A DNA stretch of 64,000 nucleotides from Desulfovibrio sp. (GTDB taxonomy: Bacteria; Desulfobacterota; Desulfovibrionia; Desulfovibrionales; Desulfovibrionaceae): contig JAITSV010000058.1 in assembly GCA_031287575.1 (NCBI GenBank), positions 123,283-187,282 on the forward strand, read 5' to 3'. A program made the position numbers and the translations under genes. How positions within the stretch are numbered: the first letter of the stretch is position 1; each line of letters begins with the position of its first letter. The notes below the pieces were generated by a model. The model was given only the letters and a program-made list of their open reading frames with translations, searched no databases and was not told the origin of the DNA. This document shows, one piece after another, positions 52,255 to 62,019 of this stretch.

Positions 52255-52483
52255 GGTTGTCGTAGCAGCGCCCCGTACCTCCGTGTCAGGAACGCCCGCC
52301 GTTCCCGGGCGGACGTGTACCCTCCTCTCAGCCAGAGTCCCGTCTCCCGGGCCGGCGCGCAGCTAACGAACAGATGCAGCAATCCGTCAGGCGCACACAC
52401 CGCACGTGACGACCGCGCATCGGCGCCATGGTCCCGCCCCCCAACCACAACGGGCGCGGACCGCAGCCAGAGGAGCACGAATC
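52255..52483. other. pssA-leuA leader region
   Basis: A 229-nt gap. It holds a CGCCCG/CGGGCG hairpin at 52293-52311 inside a wider dyad (GTACCTCCG versus CGGACGTGTAC). No leucine-rich leader peptide is visible in any plus-strand frame, so I see no classical leu attenuator. The leuA ribosome site is AGAGGAG. Confidence 0.4.
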
Positions 52484-54028
52484 ATGACCATCGAATCCGG
52501 TCGCATCCGCATTTTCGACACCACCTTGCGCGACGGCGAACAGTCGCCCGGCGCCACCATGAACCTTCAGGAAAAGATCCGTCTGGCCCGCCAGTTGGAA
52601 ACCCTGGGCGTGGACATCATGGAAGCCGGGTTTCCCGCATCCAGCCAGGGCGACTTCGAGGCCGTGCAGGCCATTGCCCGCGCCGTCAGGGGCGTGGAAG
52701 TGGCGGGCCTGTGCCGCGCCATGCCCGCCGACATCGACCGCGCCTGGGACGCCGTGAAGGTGGCCGAAAGCCCGCGCATCCACACCTTTCTCGCCACCTC
52801 TCCGGTGCACATGCAGTACAAGCTGCGCAAGGAACCGGACCAGGTGGTGGAAATGGCCGTGGCCGCCGTGCGCCACGCCGCCAAATACACCAGCAACGTG
52901 GAATTCTCGGCAGAGGACGCCTCGCGCTCCAACCCCGACTTCCTGGTGCGGGTGTTCGAGGCGGTGATCAACGCCGGGGCCACCACCATCAACGTGCCGG
53001 ACACCGTGGGCTATGCCCAGCCCGAGGAATTCGGGCGGCTCATAAGGTACGTCATCGAAAACACCCCCAACAGCCACAAGGCCGTGTTCAGCGTGCACTG
53101 CCACAACGACCTCGGCATGGGCGTGGCCAACACCCTGGCCGCGCTGAAGGCCGGGGCCCGCCAGGCGGAAGTGACCATCAGCGGCATCGGCGAGCGGGCG
53201 GGCAACGCCTCGCTTGAAGAGATCGTCATGGCCCTGCACACCCGGCGCGACTTCTACCAGCTGGACTGCGGCGTGGTGACCGAGCAGCTCTTCCCCACCT
53301 GCCGCCTGCTGTCCATGATCATCGGCCAGCCCATCCCGCCCAACAAGGCCATCGTGGGTGCCAACGCCTTCGCGCACGAATCGGGCATCCACCAGGACGG
53401 CATGCTCAAGAACCGCGAGACGTACGAGATCATGACGCCGGAATCCATCGGCAAGACCAAGACAGACCTCGTGATCGGCAAGCATTCCGGCCGCAACGCC
53501 GTGAAGAACAAGCTGGAAGAACTTGGCTACCGGCTGGAGGAAGACCAGCTTGTCACCGTGTTCGAGGCGGTAAAGAAGCTGGCGGACAAGAAGAAGCAGA
53601 TTTATGACGAGGACATCGAGGCGCTGGTGCTGGAAGAGGTCTACCGCCTGCCCGACCTGTACCGGCTGGTGAACCTTTCCGTACAGTGCAGCGACACCGG
53701 CATGCCACCCACCGCCGCCGTGGTCATGGACGTCATGGGCGAGGTGAAGCGCGCCGCCGGGTTCGGCGTGGGCCCGGTGGATGCCATCTTCAACGTCATC
53801 GGTGAAATGGTGGGCCGCGCGCCCGTGCTTGAACGGTATTCTGTCACCGCCATCACCGGCGGCACCGACGCCCAGGGCGAAGTGACCGTACGCCTGCGGC
53901 AGAACGGCAGCAGCGCGGTCGGACGCGGGTCCGACCCCGACATCATCCTGGCCAGCGCCCGCGCGTACGTGAACGCGCTGAACCGCCTGGCAAAGAAAGA
54001 AGAAGAGCAAGAGAAGGAGGGCATCTAG
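52484..54028 (+). CDS. leuA: 2-isopropylmalate synthase
   Basis: Condenses acetyl-CoA with 2-oxoisovalerate in the first step to leucine. The 514-residue protein has the catalytic barrel (IFDTTLRDGEQSPGATM, FSVHCHNDLGMGVANTLAAL, GIGERAGNASLEEIVMAL) and ends with a LeuA dimer/allosteric domain (from about 390) that normally binds leucine. The KHSGRNAVKNKLEELG segment links the two. The start ATG 52484 has AGAGGAG. It overlaps nothing and is followed immediately by leuC (stop TAG adjoins ATG), so the leu genes are co-transcribed. Confidence 0.96.
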   Translation: MTIESGRIRIFDTTLRDGEQSPGATMNLQEKIRLARQLETLGVDIMEAGFPASSQGDFEAVQAIARAVRGVEVAGLCRAMPADIDRAWDAVKVAESPRIHTFLATSPVHMQYKLRKEPDQVVEMAVAAVRHAAKYTSNVEFSAEDASRSNPDFLVRVFEAVINAGATTINVPDTVGYAQPEEFGRLIRYVIENTPNSHKAVFSVHCHNDLGMGVANTLAALKAGARQAEVTISGIGERAGNASLEEIVMALHTRRDFYQLDCGVVTEQLFPTCRLLSMIIGQPIPPNKAIVGANAFAHESGIHQDGMLKNRETYEIMTPESIGKTKTDLVIGKHSGRNAVKNKLEELGYRLEEDQLVTVFEAVKKLADKKKQIYDEDIEALVLEEVYRLPDLYRLVNLSVQCSDTGMPPTAAVVMDVMGEVKRAAGFGVGPVDAIFNVIGEMVGRAPVLERYSVTAITGGTDAQGEVTVRLRQNGSSAVGRGSDPDIILASARAYVNALNRLAKKEEEQEKEGI

Positions 54029-55285
54029 ATGGCACACACGCTTGCGCAGAAGATCCTGCAGGCGCACACCGACGAGGCGATCACGGCCGCGGGGCAGATC
54101 GTCCGCTGTCGCGTCTCGCTGGCTCTGGCAAACGACATCACCGCTCCGCTCGCCATCAAGTCCTTCCGGGCCATGGGGGCGAAAAAGGTGTTCGATCGCG
54201 ACAAGGTGGCGCTGGTCATGGACCACTTCACCCCGCAGAAGGACATCGATTCGGCGCAGCAGGTGAAGCTGACCCGCGAATTCGCCAGGGAAATGGGCGT
54301 CACCCACTACTACGAAGGCGGCGACTGCGGCGTGGAACACGCCCTGCTGCCCGAGCTGGGGCTGGTCGGCCCCGGTGACGTGGTGGTGGGGGCAGACAGC
54401 CACACCTGTACCTACGGAGGGCTGGGAGCCTTTGCCACCGGCTTTGGGTCCACCGACGTGGCCGGGGCCATGGCCCTTGGCGAAACGTGGTTCAAGGTGC
54501 CGCCCACCATCCGGGCCACCTTCACCGGCACCCTGCCCAGGTGGGTGGGCGCGAAAGACCTGATCCTGCGCCTTATCGGCGAGATCGGCGTGGACGGCGC
54601 CCTGTACCGCGCGCTGGAATTCGACGGCGCGGCCATCGAGGCCCTGTCCGTTGAAGGCCGCATGACCATCGCCAACATGGCCATCGAGGCGGGCGGCAAG
54701 GTCGGCCTGTTCGCCGCCGACGCAAAGACCCTTGCCTACACCGCCGCGCGCGGCCGCAAGGACGCCCCCCTGTCCGCCGACCCCGGCGCGGTCTACGAAC
54801 GCGAACTGACCTTCGACGTGTCCGGCATGGAACCCGTGGTGGCCTGCCCGCACCTGCCCGAAAACGTGAAGCCCGTGGGCGAGGTGAAGGGCGTGACCCT
54901 GGACCAGGTGGTCATCGGCTCGTGCACCAACGGCCGCATCAGCGACATGCGCGAGGCGGCGGAAGTGCTGAAGGGCCGCAAGGTGGCCAAGGGCGTGCGC
55001 TGCATCGTGCTGCCCGCCACCCCCGGCGTGTGGAAGGAAGCTCTGAAGGAAGGACTGATCGAGACCTTCATGGAATCGGGCTGCATCGTGGGCCCTGCCA
55101 CCTGCGGGCCGTGCCTTGGCGGGCACATGGGCATTCTGGCCGACGGCGAACGCGCCATCGCCACCACCAACCGCAACTTCCGCGGACGCATGGGCAGCCT
55201 GGAGTCCGAAGTCTACCTGGCAAGCCCGGCTGTTGCCGCCGCGTCCGCCGTGGCGGGCATCATCGCCCACCCCGGCAGCCTGTAG
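54029..55285 (+). CDS. leuC: 3-isopropylmalate dehydratase large subunit (short, LeuC2 type)
   Basis: With LeuD it isomerises 2-isopropylmalate to 3-isopropylmalate using a [4Fe-4S] cluster. At 418 residues it belongs to the short, archaeal-like group and not the 466-residue enteric type. Cluster cysteines are in VIGSCTNGR (about 297) and [14 protein letters not shown] (about 355-358). [20 protein letters not shown] is the substrate loop. The ATG follows the leuA stop directly. Confidence 0.96.
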   Translation: MAHTLAQKILQAHTDEAITAAGQIVRCRVSLALANDITAPLAIKSFRAMGAKKVFDRDKVALVMDHFTPQKDIDSAQQVKLTREFAREMGVTHYYEGGDCGVEHALLPELGLVGPGDVVVGADSHTCTYGGLGAFATGFGSTDVAGAMALGETWFKVPPTIRATFTGTLPRWVGAKDLILRLIGEIGVDGALYRALEFDGAAIEALSVEGRMTIANMAIEAGGKVGLFAADAKTLAYTAARGRKDAPLSADPGAVYERELTFDVSGMEPVVACPHLPENVKPVGEVKGVTLDQVVIGSCTNGRISDMREAAEVLKGRKVAKGVRCIVLPATPGVWKEALKEGLIETFMESGCIVGPATCGPCLGGHMGILADGERAIATTNRNFRGRMGSLESEVYLASPAVAAASAVAGIIAHPGSL

Positions 55286-55340
55286 GCCCCACAGTAGGCC
55301 AGGGACAGTTCCACACGCCACTCACGGAGGTTTACGCATC

Positions 55341-55832
55341 ATGAGCTACACCGGCACCGCCCACAAGGTGGGCGAGCATATCGATACCGACGCCATCATC
55401 CCCGCGCGCTTCCTGGTGACCACCGACACCAGGAAGCTGGGCGAAAACTGCATGGCTGGCCTTGAGGAAGGCTGGGTGAACCGGGTGAAGCCCGGCGACG
55501 TGATGGTGGCGGGGCGCAACTTCGGTTGCGGCTCGTCGCGCGAGCATGCGCCCATCGCCATTCTGGGCGCGGGCATGCCCGTGGTCATCGCGCACAGCTT
55601 CGCGCGTATCTTCTACCGCAACTCCTTCAACATGGGGCTGTTGCTGCTGGAAGTGGGCGACGAGGTGGACAAGATCGCCGACGGCGACACCGTGGACGTT
55701 GATGCGGCCAAGGGGCTGATCACCAACCGCACCACCGGGGCCACCATCACCTGCCCACCGCTGCCTGCGTCGATGCGGGAGTTGTTGGATAAGGGGGGGC
55801 TTGTCCCCTACGTCCGCGAGAAGCTGGCTTAG
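55341..55832 (+). CDS. leuD: 3-isopropylmalate dehydratase small subunit (short type)
   Basis: The 163-residue partner of LeuC, carrying the swivelling domain. Seen are [37 protein letters not shown] and [16 protein letters not shown], all standard. A GGAGG site precedes the ATG. The stop codon is followed at once by hairpin element copy E, which separates this gene from leuB. Confidence 0.96.
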   Translation: MSYTGTAHKVGEHIDTDAIIPARFLVTTDTRKLGENCMAGLEEGWVNRVKPGDVMVAGRNFGCGSSREHAPIAILGAGMPVVIAHSFARIFYRNSFNMGLLLLEVGDEVDKIADGDTVDVDAAKGLITNRTTGATITCPPLPASMRELLDKGGLVPYVREKLA

Positions 55833-55959
55833 GCATTCGGGTCTTTTGCCCTCTGGCTTCGTCAGGCTCGCTCCGTCCGAAGGCCGAGTATGCAAGAATA
55901 CACTCCCTTCGCCCGGAACTCGCCTTCCTTGCCAGAGAGCAAAATCCCTCGAATGCCCG
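55832..55959 (+). repeat. Large intergenic hairpin element, copy E
   Basis: A 128-nt inverted repeat starting GGCATTCGGGTCTTTTGCC at the leuD stop and ending CAAAATCCCTCGAATGCCC. It keeps the element's architecture and CTTCCTTGCCAGAGAGCAAA arm, but its apical sequence (AAGAATACACTCCCTTCG) is diverged. It lies inside the leu operon. Confidence 0.8.
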
Positions 55960-56088
55960 TTCTGCCAAGCCTGAACAGATGAAAGCATTCAGGCAGAAAG
56001 ACGCATTCTGACCATTCCGGCGGCGGGCCGTACACCCCGCCGCCGCACCACCCATAGCGCGCATCGGTCATCGAGAAAGGATATCCAG

Positions 56089-57165
56089 ATGGACATGAAG
56101 ATCTGCCTGATGCCGGGCGACGGCATCGGCCCGGAAATCGTGGAACAGGCCGTGAAGGTACTGGACAAGGTGGCGAAAAAGTTCGGCCACGCCGTCGGCT
56201 ACACCAACGCGCTCATCGGCGGCGCGGCCATCGACGCCACGGGCGGTCCCCTGCCGGACGACACCGTGGCCGCGTGCAAGGCGGCGGACGCCGTGTTGCT
56301 GGGCGCCGTGGGCGGTCCCAAGTGGGATACCCTGCCTACCGCCATCCGTCCGGAAAAGGGTCTGCTGGGCATCCGCAAGGCGTTGGGGCTGTTCGCCAAT
56401 CTGCGCCCGGCCACCCTGCTGCCCGAACTGGCCGGGGCCTGCCTGCTGCGCGCCGACATCGCCGCGCAGGGCCTGGACGTGATGGTGGTGCGCGAGCTGA
56501 CTGGCGGCGTCTACTTCGGCGAGCCGGTGTGCGAGGAAGAGCTGCGCGACGGCCTGCGCACCAGCTACAACACCATGATCTACAATGAAGAAGAGGTGCG
56601 CCGCATCGCCCGCGTGGCCTTCGAGGCTGCCCGCAAGCGCAGCAAGAAGGTCTGCTCGGTGGACAAGGCCAACGTGCTGGCCGTGTCGCGCCTGTGGCGC
56701 GCCGTGGTCATCGAGGTGGCCAAGGAATACCCCGACGTGGAACTGACCCACATGTACGTGGACAACGCGGCCATGCAGCTGGTGCGCTGGCCCGCCCAGT
56801 TCGACGTCATCGTCACCGAGAACCTGTTCGGCGACATCCTGTCCGACGAGGCGGCGGTGATCACCGGGTCCATCGGCATGCTGCCCTCGGCATCGCTGGG
56901 CGCCAGCGGCCCCGGCATCTTCGAGCCGATCCACGGTTCCGCCCCGGACATCGCCGGGCAGAACAAGGCCAACCCCGTGGCCACCATCCTTTCCGTGGCC
57001 ATGATGCTGCGCTACACCTTCGGCCTGGAGAAGGAAGCCGTGGCCATCGAGCAGGCCGTCAGCGGCGTGCTGCGCGAAGGGTACCGCACCGGCGACATCA
57101 TGGAGGAAGGCAAGACGCTGGTGGGCACCGTGAGCATGGGGAACCTGGTGACCGAGCGGGTATAA
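56089..57165 (+). CDS. leuB: 3-isopropylmalate dehydrogenase
   Basis: NAD-dependent oxidative decarboxylation of 3-isopropylmalate to 4-methyl-2-oxopentanoate. The 358-residue length is normal. [59 protein letters not shown] and [12 protein letters not shown] with [12 protein letters not shown] are the family motifs. It is the last gene of the leu run, with a strong terminator 60 nt after its stop. Confidence 0.97.
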   Translation: MDMKICLMPGDGIGPEIVEQAVKVLDKVAKKFGHAVGYTNALIGGAAIDATGGPLPDDTVAACKAADAVLLGAVGGPKWDTLPTAIRPEKGLLGIRKALGLFANLRPATLLPELAGACLLRADIAAQGLDVMVVRELTGGVYFGEPVCEEELRDGLRTSYNTMIYNEEEVRRIARVAFEAARKRSKKVCSVDKANVLAVSRLWRAVVIEVAKEYPDVELTHMYVDNAAMQLVRWPAQFDVIVTENLFGDILSDEAAVITGSIGMLPSASLGASGPGIFEPIHGSAPDIAGQNKANPVATILSVAMMLRYTFGLEKEAVAIEQAVSGVLREGYRTGDIMEEGKTLVGTVSMGNLVTERV

Positions 57166-57225
57166 TGCCCTGACGGGCGTGGCCCGGCATGCGGGCGCAG
57201 CCCGGTTTGATTTGGAAGGAAGAAT

Positions 57226-57272
57226 GGCGTGCCGTCGTTGCAGGTGTTGCAGCGGCGGCGCGCCTTTTTTTT
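57226..57272 (+). terminator. Strong terminator after leuB
   Basis: A 17-bp stem with three G-U pairs (GGCGTGCCGTCGTTGCA against TGCAGCGGCGGCGCGCC, loop GGTGT) followed by eight T residues. This is the clearest rho-independent terminator in the window. Confidence 0.9.
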
Positions 57273-57326
57273 GGGGGGGAGGAAGGCAGGGAGTGGGGAA
57301 AAAGAAGTGTCGCGCCTTGTTGAATG

Positions 57327-57619
57327 CGGCTTCTACGAAGACAGCCGTGCGCTGCTGAACACGCTCGATCTCGTTATGCCTCCGGCGGGCAAGGGGCCAT
57401 CGCGCTGCGGTCGCCATCCGTAAGACTCGCGCTACGCGCTCGCCTAACGGCTACCGCTGAGCGATGGCCCCTTGCATCCCCGCGCTCAAGGGGGGCTGCG
57501 CCTCCCCTGGACCCCCAACGTATCCTGCGCGGCGTTCCTGCCGCCGTCAGCTACCCTTCGGCGCCGGGGCGCCTCCGGGTGATCTGCCGACGGGAACGCC
57601 AATACGCATGAAACTCCCG
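57327..57619 (+). repeat. Left arm of a large imperfect inverted repeat
   Basis: This stretch matches the reverse complement of 58069-58302 over most of its length: GGCTTCTACGAAGACAG, TCGTTATGCCTCCGGCGGGC, AAGGGGCC, CTTGCATCCCCGCGCTC, CCCCCAACGTATCCTGCGC and GATCTGCC all recur there in reverse. In this arm the loop of the AAGGGGCC/GGCCCCTT hairpin contains a 33-nt palindrome that the right arm lacks. No gene is supported. Confidence 0.75.
57418..57450. repeat. 33-nt palindromic repeat, copy 3 of 3, nested in the left arm
   Basis: Begins CCGTAAGACTCGCGCTACGC and ends CTCGCCTAACGG. The flanks (GCGGTCGCCAT before and CTACCGCT after) match copy 1 closely. It sits exactly in the loop of a GGGGCC hairpin. 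Confidence 0.82.
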
Positions 57620-57947
57620 TTGCCCTCACTCCACTTGGGTGCCTCTATCCACACCCTCGTTGCGACGCATGTGCCGCCGTCAAAGCCCGGCGTCACACGC
57701 TTCTACGCACATCACGTTTTCTTTGATCAGCGTACGGAAGCACCAATTCACCATCCATTGCGACACGCATCCGCTGCCGGAAATCACCGACAAGGGGCTT
57801 TCCACTGTAGCAAAACCCGCGTCGCACCTCGGGCTTCACCACAAAAAAATGCACGTAGCTCCCTTGTCACATCAAGGCAGCAAAAAATGCCGGGCAAGAT
57901 ACGTATTGGAAGTGCGCTCCACGTTCCGCAAGAACGGCGAAAGCCTT
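57620..57947. other. Centre of the post-leuB repeat region
   Basis: No gene is supported. This stretch is less GC-rich than its flanks and contains further diverged fragments resembling the modules on either side, for example GGTGCCTCTATCCACACCC against the GGTGCCTTTATTCCCAC of the minus strand near 58040. Open frames here have no ribosome sites. Confidence 0.45.
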
Positions 57948-58034
57948 GCGCACATCACATTCCGCCGGGCAGATCACCCGAAGGTGCCTTGCGCCGAAGG
58001 GAAGCGGCCCGGCACAGGAATGCGGTGCAGGACG
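57948..58034 (-). repeat. 87-nt repeat module, unit 1
   Basis: Starts GCGCACATCACATTCCGCCG and ends GGTGCAGGACG on the plus strand. It is a direct, diverged repeat of unit 2 at 58083-58169, and in inverted form of 57518-57609. Each unit contains a GGGCAGATC...GAAGGGAAGC core. Confidence 0.7.
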
Positions 58035-58068
58035 AGTGGGAATAAAGGCACCGTAGCTACGCCAAGGC

Positions 58069-58302
58069 GCCGGGAGTTTTGTGCGCATCGCATTCAGACG
58101 GGCAGATCGCCCGAGGCGCGCCAGCGCCGCAGGGAAGCTGCCCGGCGTAAGAATGCGGCGCAGGATACGTTGGGGGGACCAGGGGGGCAGCGCCCCCCGG
58201 AGCGCGGGGATGCAAGGGGCCGCCGCTTTGCGGCCCCTTGCCCGCCGGAGGCATGACGAAATCGAGGGCAATCAACAGGGCAGGACTGTCTTCGTAAAAG
58301 CC
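58069..58302 (-). repeat. Right arm of the large imperfect inverted repeat, including module unit 2
   Basis: The reverse complement of most of 57327-57619. It includes the second 87-nt module (58083-58169) and a compact AAGGGGCCGC/GCGGCCCCTT hairpin at about 58213-58240 without the inserted 33-nt palindrome, that is, the empty form of the left-arm site. Confidence 0.75.
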
Positions 58303-58559
58303 GGGCCCAACCGCGCGAGGCCCTTCTAAATACGACAGGGACGAGAGCCTTTGCCCTCGCCCCCGTCCGGAGACGCCTCTCCATCCCGAAGGACTATGTT
58401 ATCCGGAACCGCTTGGCCTATGTGACGTCCTGCGCGGCAACGCTTTTCCAAGCTTCAGTCGCCCTGTGCGGCAATGCCCGTCGCGTTTCCATCATTTCCG
58501 CGCGTTAACCGCCCTGCTTGGCAGCACTTCCGCGCGCCAGCGCCTGCCCCGCCCCGGCG
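58303..58559. other. Remainder of the gap before pspC
   Basis: Less repetitive non-coding sequence following the repeat arms. I see no gene, and no convincing terminator for the minus-strand psp genes. Confidence 0.4.
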
Positions 58560-59177
58560 CTACCGCTGTGCGCCAAACCTGCGGTCCCAGTCGAAATCCC
58601 GTCGCGTGACCACATCCTCCATGCGGCGGATGCGGCCTTCCAGCCGGTCGAACTTATCCTTCAGCCTGCGTAGCGCCTCGCCGCGCGAGGACACGTAACT
58701 GCCGTAGAAGTCGCGCTCGCCCGCGTCCGCCGGTTGCAGCACCGGGCGCGGCTTCATCACCAGCCCGGCCAGCACGTACAGCCCCACCACGGGCCAGAAC
58801 CCGGTGAACAGGGCCGCCGCCACGAACAGCGCGCGCACCATGAATACCGACATTCCGAAATGTTGCGCAAGCCCTTTACACACCCCCATCAGCTTGCCGT
58901 CGCGGGCGCGGTACAGGGTGCGGGGGCCACGGTCGTGCCAGGCATCCCGCCCGCCGCGCAGACCGTCCCAGGCGTCTTCCTGATACGCGCCTTGCTGATG
59001 TGTGCTTGGCCGATGCGCGCCGTCACGGCGAAACCCGTCGCCATGCCGTCCGGCCCGGCACGCGCCGTCACGGTCGAATCCGCTCGCGTCGCGGCCCTCA
59101 CCGTTGGAGCAATGCCGCCCGCCCCGGCCCCAGCCGGAACGCCTGTCGAACCTGCTTTCGTGACCGTCCATGGTCAT
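58560..59177 (-). CDS. pspC: PspC-domain protein
   Basis: A 205-residue phage-shock-type membrane protein. The first 85 or so residues are disordered and rich in Gly, Arg, His and Asp. The PspC domain (about 90-145) has LYRARDGKLMGVCKGLAQHF, a helix ALFVAAALFTGFWPVVGLYV, and VMKPRP. A C-terminal coiled coil (about 160-195, LRRLKDKFDRLEGRIRRMED) follows. In enteric bacteria PspC senses envelope stress and recruits PspA. The ATG overlaps the pspB-like stop (ATGA), so they are coupled; an ATG two codons later at 59171 also has good spacing to GGGAGG. The long disordered N-terminus is unusual. Confidence 0.88.
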   Translation of the reverse strand: MTMDGHESRFDRRSGWGRGGRHCSNGEGRDASGFDRDGACRAGRHGDGFRRDGAHRPSTHQQGAYQEDAWDGLRGGRDAWHDRGPRTLYRARDGKLMGVCKGLAQHFGMSVFMVRALFVAAALFTGFWPVVGLYVLAGLVMKPRPVLQPADAGERDFYGSYVSSRGEALRRLKDKFDRLEGRIRRMEDVVTRRDFDWDRRFGAQR

Positions 59178-59497
59178 TCCCTCCCCTGGCCGCGCGGATC
59201 ATCGCGCCCGGCGTCATGCCGGGCACGCCCCGCCGTGCCGTCCGGATCGAGCAGCAGCGTTTCCAGCGCCTCCACCCGTTCCTCCATGCGGCCCATGGCC
59301 CGGTACATCTCCTGGATCATCCGGGCCTCGTCGTCGTGCGCCGGGCTGGCACCCTCGCGGGTGCGCAGCAGGCGGTACAGGATGGCCAGCAACAGCACGG
59401 CCACCAGCGCGGGCAACACCATGAACCAGAACATCATGACCGGCCCCAGTTGCGCCATGACGGCGAACATTTCCTCGAACATGTACGGCTCATGCAT
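59174..59497 (-). CDS. PspB-like envelope stress protein
   Basis: A 107-residue protein with one helix (MMFWFMVLPALVAVLLLAIL) and a cytoplasmic coiled coil (EARMIQEMYRAMGRMEERVE, then ALETLLLDPD) that resembles PspB. PspB works with PspC at the membrane to release PspF from PspA. It is longer than E. coli PspB (74) by an N-terminal segment and a charged tail. The 4-nt overlap with pspC supports the assignment. The gap to pspA (59498-59759) holds CCTGTTGAGCCCGCTGAG-type short repeats near 59620-59655. Confidence 0.78.
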   Translation of the reverse strand: MHEPYMFEEMFAVMAQLGPVMMFWFMVLPALVAVLLLAILYRLLRTREGASPAHDDEARMIQEMYRAMGRMEERVEALETLLLDPDGTAGRARHDAGRDDPRGQGRE

Positions 59498-59759
59498 GCG
59501 TGGCCTCGAACTGTCGTGCCGCCGTGCGCCAGGGCATGGCCCATGGCGCGGGCAGCGGGGTGGCAAGCCCGGATGGAATCGCGGACGTCAATACGTGCGG
59601 CGCGGGCGGTGCGCCCGCTGAGCCTGTTGAGCCCGCTGAGCCTGTTGCGCCTGTCGAGCCTGACACGGCCCCGTGCGGGGCGGCATGCAGCCCGGCCCGG
59701 CATGGGCGATGCCGCGCGGGCATTCAGCCTAGCCTCTGCAACCGGCGGGCGCAAGGCGG

Positions 59760-60491
59760 TTACTCCGCCGCGCCGGAAACTTCACCGTGGCGCGGGGCGG
59801 CATCGCCCTTGCTGGAACCGGCGGCGCGTTCGCCCACGCGGGCGCGCAGGACGGCCAGTTCACGCTCCAGTTCATCGCGCGTTTCCAGGTCCGCGAAGGC
59901 GGCATCCAGACCGTTGCGGCCCTCCAGGGGCACGCGCACGGCGTCGGCCTCGGCCTCCATGTGCTCCACGCGGCGCTCCAGTTCCTCGAACCGGTGCATC
60001 ACCTCCAGCGAGGCGGCGCGGCGCACGTCCTCGCGGGCCTGGCGACGCACCCGGGCGTGCACGTGACGCTGCACCAGCATGCGCTGCTTGTCGCGCGCGG
60101 CGGCCAGCTTTTCGTCCAGCACGTCCATGTCGCCCTGCGTGCGGCCCACCAGCGCGTCGATCTCGTCCAGTTCGCGGCGCAGCGCGTCGGCGCGTTCGTT
60201 CTCGCGGCGGCGTTCCAGCAACGCCTCGCGCGCCAGGTCCTCGCGCCCGGAAGTCACGGCCAGTTCGGCCCGGCGGTCCCAGCGGTCCACCTGGTCCAGA
60301 ACGCCGTCCAGTTCGCGGCGCACCCTGCGCGCCTCCGCCATGCTGGAGGCGCACCCGGCCTTCAGTTCCACCAGCGTCTCCTCCATCTCGCGGATCATCA
60401 GCCGGACCAGCTTTTCCGGGTCCTCGGCCTTGTCCAGCATGGCGCTGATGTTGGAACTGACGATGTCCTTGAATCGCGAAAAGATACCCAT
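59760..60491 (-). CDS. pspA: Phage shock protein A
   Basis: A 243-residue coiled-coil protein of the PspA/Vipp1/ESCRT-III group. The N-terminus MGIFSRFKDIVSSNISAMLD with EDPEKLVRLMIREMEETLVE is diagnostic. The remainder is a long helical hairpin with heptads (LDQVDRWDRRAELAV, EALLERRRENERADALRREL). PspA stabilises stressed inner membrane and inhibits PspF. A GGAGG site precedes the ATG at 60491. A candidate sigma-54 promoter lies 43 nt upstream, and pspF is divergent. Confidence 0.95.
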   Translation of the reverse strand: MGIFSRFKDIVSSNISAMLDKAEDPEKLVRLMIREMEETLVELKAGCASSMAEARRVRRELDGVLDQVDRWDRRAELAVTSGREDLAREALLERRRENERADALRRELDEIDALVGRTQGDMDVLDEKLAAARDKQRMLVQRHVHARVRRQAREDVRRAASLEVMHRFEELERRVEHMEAEADAVRVPLEGRNGLDAAFADLETRDELERELAVLRARVGERAAGSSKGDAAPRHGEVSGAAE

Positions 60492-60533
60492 GATCGCCTC
60501 CTGCGGTGCGTCGTGCATTCGTGCCAGCGGGAA

Positions 60534-60550
60534 AGCAGCAACCGTGCCAG
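60534..60550 (-). promoter_or_regulatory. Candidate sigma-54 promoter for pspA
   Basis: Minus strand CTGGCACGGTTGCTGCT: TGGCACG, four nucleotides, then CTGCT in place of TTGCW; the GG and GC are 10 nt apart as required. It lies about 43 nt upstream of the pspA ATG and on the expected strand for PspF control. Confidence 0.65.
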
Positions 60551-60664
60551 CCAGCCCGCAGGAGGCAACCATGAGCAATCACTGGGAATGACCTCAACAT
60601 GCCGGGCGATACACACCGCCTGCAAAATTGATTTACACCAATCTATGGCGAAAATCACCAAAAT

Positions 60665-61945
<1,281 letters not shown>

Positions 61946-62019
61946 CCGGCCGTAACCAGCTGGCACCACACCGCACCTCGCCGCATCGCGCGCACACCGT
62001 CAGCACCAGGAGGCACGCC

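Noticed and set aside
52255..52483. Leucine attenuator before leuA
   Set aside because: A hairpin is present, but no leader ORF with leucine codons or a terminator with a U-tract was found.
57273..58302. CRISPR array after leuB
   Set aside because: Repeats are long, diverged, partly inverted and not evenly spaced by unique spacers; no cas genes are present.
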